Below, piece after piece: positions 46,734-57,814 of a stretch of DNA of 64,000 nucleotides. The stretch spans positions 248,001 through 312,000 of the forward strand of contig JAHRHY010000026.1 of the NCBI GenBank assembly GCA_019671135.1. Reading direction: 5' to 3'. Position numbers and translations under genes: made by a program. This DNA is from Linnemannia hyalina (taxonomy: Eukaryota > Mortierellomycota > Mortierellomycetes > Mortierellales > Mortierellaceae). The number at the start of each line of letters is the position of its first letter. The first letter of the stretch is position 1. The notes below the pieces were generated by a model. The model made no database searches, was not told the DNA's origin, and saw only the letters and a list, made by a program, of their open reading frames with translations.

Positions 46734-47130
46734 CGGGGATATTGCAAAGGGAGGGATGGACGCCGCTAAAAGATCATGGGATACTGCAAAGGGATGGACG
46801 CCGCCGCTAAAAGATCATGGGATACTGCGAAGGGATGGACGCCGCCGCTAAAAGATCATGACACTGCAAAGGGATGGACGCCGCTAAAAGGGATTGTACT
46901 TCAAGAGAGGGAAACCCACTTCATGTCTAACGTGACAATCTTTATTTTCTCTAGATTGTCACATTAGACATGACGTGGGGTTTCCCATCTCGTGCAATGT
47001 TTATTAGCCGTCGGACAAGTCCTCGGCGAAAAGATACATGGACGCCGCTAAAAGATCATGGGATACTGCAAATGAAGGACGCCGCTAAAGATCAAGGGAT
47101 ACTAAAGGAGGGATGCTGGAAAAAGATCAA
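46734..47130. repeat. Degenerate ~40-bp tandem array
   Basis: About seven imperfect units follow the pattern GGGATACTGCAAAGGGATGG then ACGCCGCTAAAAGATCAT. Units 1-4 lie before a hairpin (46909-46986) and 5-7 after it, with growing divergence towards 47130. Related AGGGATG-type purine motifs continue to about 47370. The array is immediately upstream of the promoter of the minus-strand Cys-rich peptide gene. Confidence 0.8.
46909..46986. repeat. Long hairpin, ~33-bp arms, 11-nt loop
   Basis: The left arm (46909-46941) contains CATGTCTAACGTGACAATCT and the right arm (46953-46986) its near-perfect reverse complement; the outer ends are GGGAAACCCAC and GTGGGGTTTCCC. It interrupts the tandem array, so it may be an inserted MITE-like element. 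Confidence 0.85.
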
Positions 47131-48128
47131 TGGGCTGGAAAACGACCAAGGGACAAAAAAATATCGAAGGACAGGAATGATCAAGAGACAGCACCAAGGT
47201 CAACAACAAGTGACAACTTCAATGTACAACGCCAAGCGACAACGTAAGGGACAGCATTAAGGAAAAACACAAATGGATAACAAGGAAGGGATGCAAATGT
47301 GAAGGGATAGTGGAAAAGGTCAAGGGATGAGAAAGAATAAAGAATGTTCTGCTGTCATAGGATCAAGGGATGCTAAAAAAAACGCTAGGATAACCCAATA
47401 AGAATTAATTAGTGCACGTGTACGTGCGCTTCACCCAAACAAACACACTCAATTTATGCATGTTTTTTCCTTTTCTCCTAATGTTATTTTTAACTTTTCT
47501 TGTCCTCTAGCACCTTTCCTACTTCTTTTTTCCGACCCCTACGTAGTTCACAGTTAAAGTCAAAGTCGAGAAGTTTTTTCTTCTAAGAATTTTTTTAGTT
47601 AACAATAGTGGTACACAAGCTCAATCTTTTTATGAATGCTGTTCATTCCTCTTGGTCGTCCTGTCTTGTTCCCCTTCATCGTTCTATTTCATCCCTTTGC
47701 CTTTGGTCACCATTTCCCTCCCTTACCCTTCGCGTGCATACTTTTGAGGTTTACAATATTCCGCACATGTGAAAGAATTGTATCTGTTCTTGGGTTTACG
47801 ATCAGGCAATGCCACAGCATCAATCTCCCCAAAGGCGGCACTTAGGACTTCTTCCTTGGTCATTGACTTGTTGTTCTTTCTATCCCTCTCCATCAAAAAC
47901 AAGACCTGATCCTATGTCCTCTTTTTGTTGTTCAGGTTCTTGGTTGCGGCGCCTGAAAGTGTTGTTGGTAGTCTCCGGGCTTTCGTTTCTGCAAACAATT
48001 TGTCAAACCGCTCAAGCCCAACAAACACAGCCTTTGTGTTGGCGAGATAATTGTTCTTGATAAGCCATTGCTAGGCTTGAACAGGCGCTGCTGCCTGGAT
48101 ACTCGTTAATGCTGCTTGATCTCCAGAA
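47131..48128. other. Gene-free stretch
   Basis: It starts with decaying purine repeats (to about 47370), then T/C-rich sequence. Minus-strand remnants related to the pseudogene at 48129-48803 may extend down to about 47900, but stops and shifts prevent a call. Confidence 0.4.
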
Positions 48129-48803
48129 TCATTTGGCCCTGTATTGCTGCGTTCTCTCCCTGTTGCCCTGAAGGATGCGGGCAAAGATCCTAACGGCCTG
48201 GATCTCCAAGTCGTATGTATTGGTGTTAGAGGCGCTTGTGCAGCTGACAAAGCTGGTCGAATAGCTTGAGGTTGGTGATTGCCGGGTTTGGAGGATGGTG
48301 GCAGCTGTAAACCAAGATGCACGGTCGACTGTCGGTGTTGCTAATGCTGGAAACATGGAGATGATTGGCCCCGGCATCTCGTGACTGAAGAAAGGTTGAT
48401 TTCCAGTGGAATATGGCTGGAGCCCAACAGGCGGCGGTCTGTCAAGCGCTCTCTGTATCTCCTTATACATCTTCTCGATCCCGTCCAACCCATCATTCAC
48501 TCAGTTGCTTTGGTAATGCAGGATTGTGAAACATTCTGCAAAGGCGTCCAGTCTCACATGGATGTCGGCCTGTGCTCGCTGATATCTGCAACTCCATTTG
48601 CTTGCGCCGAGTTCCAGATCTGGAGTGCTACCATCAGGTGGAAGATCGGTGGGCACGTCTACATGTATTTCATGCCGCTTTAGAGATATCGCAACGTCCT
48701 CCATGAAGGCATCAAACATTGGACTTTCGAACGTCTCAGGACACTTCCCCAGCGGCGGTGACAGGGCTATATTAAGGTATCGATAGAGACATTCGGCAGA
48801 GTT
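48129..48803 (-). pseudogene. Decayed gene of unknown family with in-frame stop
   Basis: One minus-strand frame runs from about 48803 to 48129. It reads like real protein (AECLYRYLNIALSPPLGK, DVPTDLPPDGSTPDLELG, QRAQADIHVRLDAFAEC) but is broken by a TGA at 48501-48503 and ends at another stop. Sequence on both sides of the TGA is balanced, non-repetitive and in one frame, so this is a recently broken gene or gene fragment. I do not recognise the family. Confidence 0.5.
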
Positions 48804-50818
48804 CTACGACAGCACTCGGCGTAATCGGAGCATCAATCGCAGTGCGATGATGCTATCAAGAGACTATCTGGGAGGGATCTAGTCTAAACAAATGGCTGTG
48901 GAACAAGGACCATGTCCTACTGATGAACGGACTGAGGGAGTTCCATGGAGTTCGCATATGTGGGATTGATAGAGCAAACAAAATACCAAAAAAAAAGGAA
49001 GACGAAAATAAAGAGGGAAAGGAGTCCTAACAATAAAGTAGACCCCTTGACGCCGGCTATCCAATAATATACGTTGACTGTTGTGCCGCAAGCTGCCGGT
49101 AGATGATAGATCGGCCAGGATCGATGATGGGTGATCGGATCGATGTCTGGCGGAAACATGGACAGGGCGAAAGGTGGATCTGTATAAGATCAAAAGGTGG
49201 TACACGGTGTCAATAATAAGATGGATAGTCCAGTCGGTGGTGGGCTTCCTTGTGCTACCCGATGCGGATTATCTCTGTTGCATGAGTTATAACGTCGTTA
49301 GACAATATGTCGGTCTGTGGTCGGCTACCGTATGGCGCATTGAGTTTGGACAGGACTTGTGGACAGGGCGAGCTCGTCAGCAGGTTGGGCTCGGACGATA
49401 CATCCAGTGTTGATAATGCGCAAGGATAGCGGATAGATCCAGCTTTCAATGCTGACTGAGAAAGCGAACGGGCACATAGCTAAGATACGCCTTCGGCGGC
49501 AATACCAGTCGAGTGGTAGTTGAGGGGTCCTTACTGATCAATATATTGTTACAAAAAGATGTGGTGGCTAGGCAGTGGCGGCGATGCCTTAGGTTAGCAG
49601 TCATATCCTTTAGTAGACATAGTATTAGTAGTGCGCCGAGCCCTCGTGTCTGCTCTTTGTCCTTTTACACATCACTTGGACGAGAGCAGTATTGACAAGA
49701 GTTTCGCTGGCACGCTGCAGGTAACAACCCCCTCTTTAATAATATGAATACAAGGTCCTTTTACACATCACTTGGACGAGAGCAGTATTGACAAGAGTTT
49801 CGCTGGCACGCTGCAGTGTATCGTTTTGTGTGATTCTTTTAGGACGCTATTATCACTCTCCCCCCCCCTTCAACCTACAACCCCCCCTTCCCCCCCTCCT
49901 CCGTACCAATTGAGGACCTAACAGCGGTCCTACAACTCTGGCCGTCGACCCTCTCCCCTGAGTAACAATATCAATCAAAACGCATCAAATAGAATGAGAG
50001 AACTGAAGCACCTCAGTTTTCATACTACGAAATTGTGGCCATGAGGACGTCAACTCAAAAGGCAAATCCCCATTCACATTTCCACAATCTGATGTCGACT
50101 CCTCTCCCTATGCCTCCTCTTCAGGAATCTCCTTATGGCACCCCTTAGATGGAGACAATAGAATAGACTGCCCTTAATGTTATGAAAAGAGGGAAGTATT
50201 ATAATATTACAATAAAATACTGCTAAGAACAAGAACAGCATTGCACATACCTGCTCAATATCAAGAAAGAAAGGTGCCGTTCTCTTTGACCTCGAGCAGG
50301 CTTCTTCTATACTACTCGGCTCGACTTAAGGGGTCTTAAGCCACCAACAATTCCAGCGCACCACATTCGCCGTCTTGACGCGACTAGAAGTTCTAGGGTA
50401 CATTACAAAACGAAAAAAAATAAAGTTCTAGTGTACCTTGGAATGAATACCCCTGTCTTCTGTCTCTGGCTGGTTCCAGGCCGGTACCCGTAATGGGCTA
50501 CTTGCCTAGACTTGTTCATTCATAGCTGTTTGTCTCTTACCTTTCTCCATTCCGCTTGCCTTTTCCATTAGAGGATCATTAAAAGGAACCTGTCTTCGCT
50601 AAATTGAAAAAATCACTTTTCTTTCCCGTCTCCACTTTCCCGATATCTTTCATGTCTGGATTTATTTTCTGTGAGACTAAATACAGTGGGCAAGAGGAGG
50701 AGATACGAAGTGGGAAGGGGGGAGAGGGAGGGTGTGCAACATGGAGACGAGCAGATAGGATTGACAGAGAGGAGCAAAGAAATGGAGATAATGCATGCAG
50801 CAAGAGAAAGAGGTGTTC
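48804..50818. other. Gene-free stretch with direct repeat and C-rich patch
   Basis: Holds a 62-bp exact direct repeat (49659-49720 and 49755-49816), a C-rich patch around 49860-49900 and otherwise unremarkable sequence. No intact frame with protein-like composition was seen. Confidence 0.5.
49659..49816. repeat. 62-bp exact direct repeat with 34-bp spacer
   Basis: Both copies start GTCCTTTTACACATCACTTG and end GGCACGCTGCAG. The copies are identical over 62 bases, so the duplication is recent. Confidence 0.95.
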
Positions 50819-51715
50819 TTACTTGGCCTTGGGGGGGTATTTGATCCCAGTGCTGGGGCACGAGCCAGTCTTCGGTGCATCAATGGGTACAAACGTTCCA
50901 TCAATCATGCTGCCCTTGAGATTGAAGTACCAGGTGATCTGTTGAAAGAGAAAAGCGAAAAAAGGAAGCGCCTGTCAGCACTCGATACTCCTCTTCCAAA
51001 TGCATAGCACACGCCATTGGCAGCCCTCGCTCTGCTGCATTCTCCCTCTCCCTTACCTGGCTAGAGTTTCACGGGAGCAGTCTAACGCTGGAGTGAAGCC
51101 AGATTGCGCCTTGAGGACCGACGTCAACTCTGAAAGAGTGTAAGTGGTCGACGATGAGGGGATGATGCCCCCGTTTTCCAGCCAGGTGTAGGTGGGGAGC
51201 GTCTTGAAGAGACTTACGACCGTTCGAAAGTATGCAACAGCTTCCGCGCCCCGGGCGCTGCCTTTGGGCAAGCACGAGGGATTGAGGGTCGACATGCAGG
51301 TTCCATGGGTGGCCCACACATTTTCCCAGAAATGTTCGTTTTGGCCATTGATATCTACCCAGAACTTGCTCATGAAGTCCAATGTGTTTGATGCACCATT
51401 ACTCTCGAGAAGGCTAGCCATATTGGTGTAAGCCCGGGAGGGGTCGCAGTTCTCCGAGAAAGTACTATCACAGTTGTCGGACGAGAGTCCGTGGATGGTG
51501 AAACTGTCCACAGGACCAGTAGAAGGGTTTGTGTCCCAGAACTGGGTCTGAAGCATCAGACCCCCCGGCGATTCGAAGCAGCACAAGTTAGCAACCACTG
51601 AGGTATTAGTGCACGAGGCAGTACCAGTCGTGGAGCAGCCACTACTCTGGCAATGGGCCAGAACGATGGACAGGGAGGCGACAGCCACGGAGGCAGCAAT
51701 GGACATGAGCTTCAT
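50819..51715 (-). CDS. RNase T2-like secreted protein, probably inactive
   Basis: Exon 1 (51057-51715) encodes a signal peptide (SIAASVAVASLSIVLAHC), then an RNase T2 fold: CAS I region FTIHGLSSDNC and CAS II region FWENVWATHGTC. Exon 2 (50819-50938) encodes the typical end (ITWYFNLKGS, PSTGIKYPPK). In active enzymes CAS II reads FWEHE-x3-HGTC, and the His and Glu are catalytic; here they are Asn and Val. The Trp after HGL is also Ser. In addition, the canonical donor (AG/GTAAGG at 51057) leaves exon 1 in phase 2, while exon 2 needs phase 0, so the junction is out of frame by these bases. RNase T2 enzymes are secreted or vacuolar and act in RNA scavenging. This copy looks like a pseudo-enzyme or a decaying gene. 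A TATA-like site lies 127 nt upstream. Confidence 0.75.
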
Positions 51716-53811
51716 GGCGACGATGTTGTTTTTTGTGAAGGGAGAGAGCTTGATGGAGGGGTTAGAGTAAGGGTATCAGTGGGGGACCAAAGAGAAGAGA
51801 GACGTGAAGAGAAAAGAATGAAGGTCGACAGAAGGGCGTGTTTATAGCGAGGTGGAAGACTGGAATGGCAAGAGAATGGCAATGAGTCATGAAAAACAGA
51901 GAGATTCCGAGGAAACAGTTTTCATGCTGTCACACCATGATGCCTTCTATCTTATGGATGCAGTATCATATATTAGGGACAGGGAATAGTTGATATGTTT
52001 AAGGTTTAAGAGAGGACGGTGCAGAAAGGAGAAGTCCAGGAGACGCTAAGAAGGAGCAGAATGGTGACAAACTAAGTTAAAGGCAACGGGAGTCATGCAC
52101 AAACATCAAGGGGAGGCTATTAGAGGAGATCGTAAGGAAAGGAGAAGGTACTATTTGTGTTTTATCAGCCCTTTTCTTCCAGCAGACCAAGAAAGTGTTA
52201 GGGATTGGAAAATCAGGGGATTGGAAAAATCAAGGGTTGTGAAAGCAAGGGGTTGGAAAAAGCAAGGTCATGCCGAGAACAGAAAGAGGGATGCCAATTG
52301 ATCAGCCAAGTAAGGAAAAAAAAGAGGGACGCCAAAAAAAATTCAAGGGGATGCCAAGTGAAAAGAACGAAACACCAAAAAAAGATCAAAGGTGGGGTGA
52401 GAAATCGATGGATGCTGGAATCATTAAGGTCTTGCTAAAAAAAAAAAAAAAAAAAAAAAAAGAGAGAGACGCAAAAAAGGATCCAGGGATAAACAGACAA
52501 AGTCAACTAACCTGTGGTAGCCAAGCGTTCGTAGCGGCGTTTCTTGTGGTCCTTCGATGTCGGCTCTTTCAATCGCTGCTTCATTAGAATTTGAGGTCTC
52601 GTTGTAATGCTTTGTTCCCTTGTAAGAATCAATTTAATTAAAGGGGTTCGCCTGAGAATTTAGATCTTCTTGGTATGAGGACTGTATAGATAATGGCCAT
52701 GAGAGAGACTGTGCAAGAACTCGCTCTTGCGTGAAAAGTTTCGCTGCGTCATGACTTGCGTCCCTCTCCTAACCCGCTTGAAAAATCGAAAAAAAACCAA
52801 AACGGACGAAGGGATAAGACAGGGAAAAACAGAGTAATCCCGGAGAGAATAGCCAGTTGGCTACTTCTCTACTTCCTATAGACCCAATTCTATTTTTTTA
52901 AAGATGCTTTGGCTGAACTGTGAAAGTACAATTCTTCAAGAACTCGATGTGCTGCTCCTTGCTAGAATCTATGGCCTTTTGGTATTCATCCTTCTCCACC
53001 GATTTAGGATCCATGACATAATAAATGTTGTTTGCGACATCATGATGCATCCTCCAGTCGTCCAATTCATCGTACACTGCCTCCTGCTCTTGCTCTGTAT
53101 AGTAATCACGTAACCACGAAAGTTAATAAAGTGTTTTTTGTACGTTTCAAATTCTAAAGCGCACGGCCTTCTAATGCTTATCTGCTTTTCGATCCATGAG
53201 GAAGATACTCGGCTTGCCAAGGGACTAGTAGGTCCTTGTATGAATTTGACTCCTTTAATACTGCGTAGTCTCTGAATGAACACAGCTTTCGTCTCTAGTC
53301 ACATAAACGACACAGTAATTCGCTCCCTGGTTCGAATACCCTTTAAGATTTCCGAGACGGTTCCCTTGGTAGTGGATACTCTGATAGACGGTGTTGTATC
53401 TCAGTGTCTGCCCACTCACTCCTCATTCTCCATTAGGTAGTAGTCATCATTCCATATTGTATATTATCGTAGGGCTCAATAAAGATCCCCAGCTTCTTTC
53501 TCACCATTTTCATCTCCCCAGCTGTTTATATCACAAACCTTAATGTTCTCTTACTAACCTAATTCAATGGTACCCCACATGGCAAGTTGATTAATGACAC
53601 CAAAGTGTGAGGCCGCGTTGCCGATGCATTGTTCCTACCACTAACCAGGTATATTATTGGCACTTGAGGGGTTATAAAAGAGATATTGGCTGAAACTGTT
53701 TATGAGTACAATAATAGAGAGGGGTTATGCGTGACAGGGTCTACAATTGGAAAGGGCAATGTAGCAGTGCTCTACTAGCAAACGACAAGGGAGTCCCTTC
53801 TCTTCTATTTA
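51716..53811. other. Gene-free stretch with purine-rich repeats
   Basis: Bases 52195-52480 are purine-rich with repeating GGGATTGGAAAA, GGGTTGTGAAA and GGGATGCCA motifs, ending in A runs (52439-52460). These resemble the AGGGATG motifs at 46740-47370, and both lie upstream of minus-strand secreted-protein genes. An AGTGGATACTCTGA piece of the 15.4-kb hairpin occurs at 53372. No gene is seen. Confidence 0.5.
51841..51847 (-). promoter_or_regulatory. TATA box of the RNase T2-like gene
   Basis: CTATAAA on the minus strand, 127 nt before the ATG at 51715, at a usual distance for a fungal core promoter. Confidence 0.5.
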
Positions 53812-55726
53812 CTACTCAGAACGCTGATCACTAGGTTTGCGGGCGACGAAGAAAAACATGGGCGTGTATATACCGAGCTTGCCACTCTCAGCGAGTGAGG
53901 TGGCTCCAATGTCAAGGAACTGGGCGACTTGAGCACTGCCGGAAGCGAAGAGACCGACCTTCTCGAGAGCCGCGCACATAGTGTTTGTCACCATGCGACC
54001 GTAGGTGGAAGAGCGGAAGACGGTAAAATAGTCCCAGGGCGTTCTGGCATAACGGAGCTCGCCCGAAAGAGGATAGTACCAAGGGACGGCATCATCATTG
54101 ACAGCACGGTCCTCGTTTTCCAGTATCTCAAATCCAGCAAACTCCAGAGCATCGAGGCACTCCTGACGGGTCACCAGATTGACAAGACTGCATCCGAGCT
54201 TGATACCCTTGGCAATTCGCTGGTGCTCAGGGTTGGTGGGATCGTACTTGTCGGTCAGGACCCATTCATAACAAGCAAACACACCGCCAGGCTTAAGGAC
54301 ACGAAACGCTTCAGCATAGACACCCTTCAAGGACGACGCATGAGGAGTAGCCTCGATGGCATAGCAAGCATCAAAGGTGCTGCTCTCCAGCGGCATGTTC
54401 ATAAAGTCGCCCTTTACAAAGTCCTGTTTGCTCTCGAGACCGTGAACGACCGCGTACCGACGAGCGCGGCTGATCTGGTAATCGTTGATGTTAAGGCCAG
54501 TGATACGTGCACCAGTAAAGTGCGCAATTTCGCGGGCCGGACCACCGACACCACATCCAATATCGAGAACATGGCTGCCAGAATGGATGCCTGCACGCGC
54601 CGCCAGGTAATGCTCATAGCGCGCCATGGCTTGTGGCACGGACTCGCCGTAGTGGAAACGGCAGAAGTGCCACGAGGTTCCCCAGGCATACTTCAGACAC
54701 AAGCAAAGTCGATCGTCAGTACATGTTCTCCTTTTCACGTCTTCGAAGGTGCGCATTTAGAAATGGTGACATAGAAAAGGGGGGAGGGAGCACCATATCA
54801 AAATTATTGATATGCCCAAAATTATCCCCGATTACGTTCCATGTCCAGCGAACATGGAGGTCGTGGAGTGTGTGCATAAGGATCACTCCGCTGCGCAAAG
54901 CTTGGACAACCAGCACGCACCACATATTATCACACCATTACACCATCGCGCTTCCCTTTTTTCTGTGCTACCTACAACATCACCACATTTGGACGAGCCA
55001 ACCAGGGCATAGAGACCTAAGGCATTTATCGCGCAGCAATGGACAGCTGTCTATTGAAATATCCGTAGCGACTCTCCCTTCGCGGCACAAAAACAGCCCG
55101 TCGCGCCCTATCCCACCCGTCCGTGGTGAATCCGGCTGAACAATACTCCCACCCCCCGCCACTGCCACTTTTCTATCCTGACAATCGAGATTACAGCTAC
55201 GCTGTCAGAAACATCGCCATTGCTTCGTTCCCTGCCCGAGCATACGCCTGACAGCGCAAGGAAACAACTCTTCTGTGATCCTCATTTGTCTCAAAACGAT
55301 TCCATTGTTCCCTGCTTTCAGGTTTGCTTGTCGAGCCTCAAGGTTTTTTTTTTTTTTTTTGGTCTTCGTAGCTTCGCCCAAGTCCCCATACTATCCCCAG
55401 GCTGAAAGATAAAGACAAAAATTTCTCAAACATACCTCATAGAAATCCGTGGAAAGCTCGAAGTAAAGGTTCGTGATGTCGGAACCGTTCTCGACCACGT
55501 TCTTATCGGCCTCCTGACCGGGGCTGGTATTGGTCTTCCAGTTCTTCATGTAGTTGTTAACGACCTCGGGCAGAAACTGGCGGTTCTTGCCCGTGAGCTT
55601 GGATATGAACGAGTCCTGGTGCTTGGTGTCGTTCCATGTCGAGCCATGTAACAGCTTGGATCGGTCAAGATCCTGGACGTGTGCGGTATTAGTGGCGGTG
55701 GTCGTGCTTTCTCGTGTTGGCGACAT
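53812..55726 (-). CDS. ERG6: Sterol 24-C-methyltransferase
   Basis: Two exons (55436-55726, 53812-54690) give 389 aa, close to the family's usual 370-390. Exon junction residues form YE-YAWGTSWHF, the ERG6 signature YEYGWG-x-S-FHF with a Gly to Ala change. The SAM-binding motif LDIGCGVGGPAREIA, the NINDYQ block and the sterol-family motif YAIEATPHA follow. The enzyme transfers a methyl group from S-adenosylmethionine to C-24 of the sterol side chain (zymosterol or lanosterol) in ergosterol-type synthesis at the ER or lipid droplet. The intron (54691-55435) is 745 nt, far longer than others here, but GT and AG are canonical and no conserved residue is missing at the junction. A TTTATAAA box lies 140 nt upstream. 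Confidence 0.93.
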
Positions 55727-55865
55727 TGGGTGGGTCTTCTTGTTGTGTTGTGTGTGTGAGGAATTGAAGTATGTATGAAGGCTTTTGAGATTGGGCGTGA
55801 GAATGAGAGTTGGGAAAATAAAAGAAGCGAAAATGAGAGAGATGGACAGACGGTCGCACAGTTGA

Positions 55866-55873
55866 TTTATAAA
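55866..55873 (-). promoter_or_regulatory. TATA box of ERG6
   Basis: Palindromic TTTATAAA located 140 nt before the ERG6 start codon (55726). Confidence 0.5.
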
Positions 55874-55992
55874 CGCACTTGAAGGGTATCAGATGACCTG
55901 TCCTGTTGCGCAGCTCGTGCCGTTCTTCATCGGAGATTTTTTCCACGCTCCTTTTTTTGCGAGGTTTTGCGCGTTTCTTATGAAACGACGCC

Positions 55993-56160
55993 AAAACCTT
56001 ACTGAACTAAAAAATATAGGGGGTGTTATTCAGTTAGCTTTATCTATGCTTGGATTTATGGATTCCACCTTATCTGTCAACCCCCGATCCGTAAATCCAA
56101 GCATAAATTAGACCGACTGAATAACGCCCCCCTATATTCTAATTCAGTAAGGATTTGCGT
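55993..56160. mobile_element. MITE copy 2 (101-bp core with long outer inverted repeats)
   Basis: The core 56025-56125 starts GTTATTCAG and ends CTGAATAAC, with TATCTATGCTTGGATTTA facing its relative on the right. Outside it, CCTTACTGAA (left) and TTCAGTAAGG (right) pair, as do ATATAGGGGG and CCCCCTATAT. Beyond these, GGTTTTGCGCGTTTC / GAAACGACGCCAAAACC forms another foldback on the left. It shares its right flank with copy 1 at 14301. It is non-coding and resembles a DNA-transposon MITE; the superfamily is unclear. Confidence 0.85.
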
Positions 56161-57606
56161 GTTTCTTATCAAAACAAATCTCACAATAAGGAGCGTAGTG
56201 TTCCATTCCAGTTCACACTTGGACTTGCGTGGTCGAAGCAGTAATAGGTGAATAGACAGAAATCATGCAAAAAAAAAAAAATCAAGGGCACGCTGAGGCA
56301 AGAAAAAAATCATGCAAGATAACTAGGTCAAGCGTTCATGGCAACGCTTGCTTTTCGATCATTCGATGTGCAGCTCCTCCTATCATACTGAAGCAGAGTT
56401 CAGTAAGAGTTGGATTGTTCACCCATTAATAGGAATGAGTTGGGCTTAAACAGACGTGAGACAGGTTGGTTTTACCTTACTGATGAAATGCTGTTGCAGT
56501 AGTAATTGGACTTAGTGTACGAGAGGAATCGTTCAATCGGTGAGCAGGCAATGACCCGAAAACTATCATTCGTTGGGTTATGGCTGAATGTCTCTAAGTC
56601 AGAACCCGTGCTAGAATGCGACGATTACAGCCTTTTCCGATTTTTAGTTGAATACAAATAGATCCTCGGATCCTCTCTCTCTTTCTTTTTCTTTCACGCG
56701 CTGTACTTAAGGGCATTAGACCCTTTGCATTAGCAGAAAAGTGGGCCCACACACGCTCATAAGGGACCAACTCCTACATGTAGTAGGCGAAAAGTCCATA
56801 CTTTCTTCCAGCCCCCCCCCCCCCCCCCCCCCCTCTCCTCTCCACCACCCCGCACTAGTCACGGACCCACTCATACGTATGGTGGCGATAATTCCATATC
56901 TTGTGGGGAAATAACTTAGGCACGCTAGCGAAAACTCCCACACGGTCTCTACTAGACCGGCAAAGCTCGAGGAAGAGAAAGAGGCAGTGATGTCAACTAG
57001 ATCACAGACGACGATAGAGGGTCCGGATCTTCAGGCGCACGACCGACAACAGTTCTGGGTTCTCAACTAGAGGAACATGATAGACAACAGGGGGAAGATG
57101 CTGTTCTATCGTTCACTCTAGTCCTCCTTTTATGCTATCTGACTACACTACTGCTACGACCACAACTGAATAAAGAAGAATATAAGTAAAGATGTGAACA
57201 CAATGGCTCGGGGTTGGCCACAATAGTTGGGTTGTTCATCAACATGATAATTATGAGGTTTAAGAATAGAACGTGAAGAACAAAAGTGGACGTGAAGGGG
57301 GACATCGGCGAGAGAAGAAAAAAGAAGGGAGATAAAAAAAAAAAAAGAACAACAAAGAGAATAGCTTCTTGTTTGACTCGGGGCTGTCAAACGCAACGAA
57401 TGGGTGGTCATCCGGGTTCGTGATCACAACAAAGGCTCTCGGGGTCGTAGGAAACGTAGAAAGTGGCAACGTGAAAAGAAAGAAATGTCGCGGAATAAAT
57501 AATTAGAACAAAGGGTGGGAAGGAAGCGCAATAGAGAAAGGGTTAAGGGTGGTTAAATTGGTGGCGTGGACAGGAATAAAAAGGTGGTAATTCACGACAG
57601 TATCTA
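56161..57606. other. Gene-free stretch with a run of 22 C
   Basis: No gene is seen. Contains 22 consecutive C (56812-56833), A runs near 56270 and 57337, and low-complexity frames only. Confidence 0.5.
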
Positions 57607-57724
57607 TGCTACGGCCATACACAACTAAACCCACCGCATCCCGTCCGATCTGCGAAGTTAAGCAGTTGATGGCAGAGTCGGTGGTAGTGGGGAGAGGCAT
57701 GACTAGGTTCAGGAACGACCTTTT
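57607..57724 (+). rRNA. 5S rRNA gene, decayed in its 3' half
   Basis: The first 60 bases match the eukaryotic 5S rRNA 5' half: GCTACGGCCATAC, CACCGCATCCCGTCCGATCT, and box A-like GCGAAGTTAAGCAG. The second half is only loosely like 5S (GGTGGTAGT for GGTTAGTAC, GTGGGGAGAGGC for GATGGGAGACCGC), and its 3' end does not pair with the 5' strand of helix I. A TTTT follows at 57721. Single dispersed 5S genes are common in fungi; this one looks like a pseudogene or 5S-derived element. Confidence 0.65.
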
Positions 57725-57814
57725 ATGGGCCCATGTGAGTGGTTGTGCTTACTCCAAAACAAGCGAGGGAAAATATTAAAAAAAACCCCCCTCTATGGCA
57801 CATAGTATTTCCAT

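Noticed and set aside
46734..47130. CRISPR-like array
   Set aside because: Units are contiguous and degenerate without unique spacers, and the genome is eukaryotic.
53320..53345. tRNA-like GGTTCGAATACC
   Set aside because: The flanking bases do not form a T-stem and no matching anticodon or acceptor arm lies upstream.
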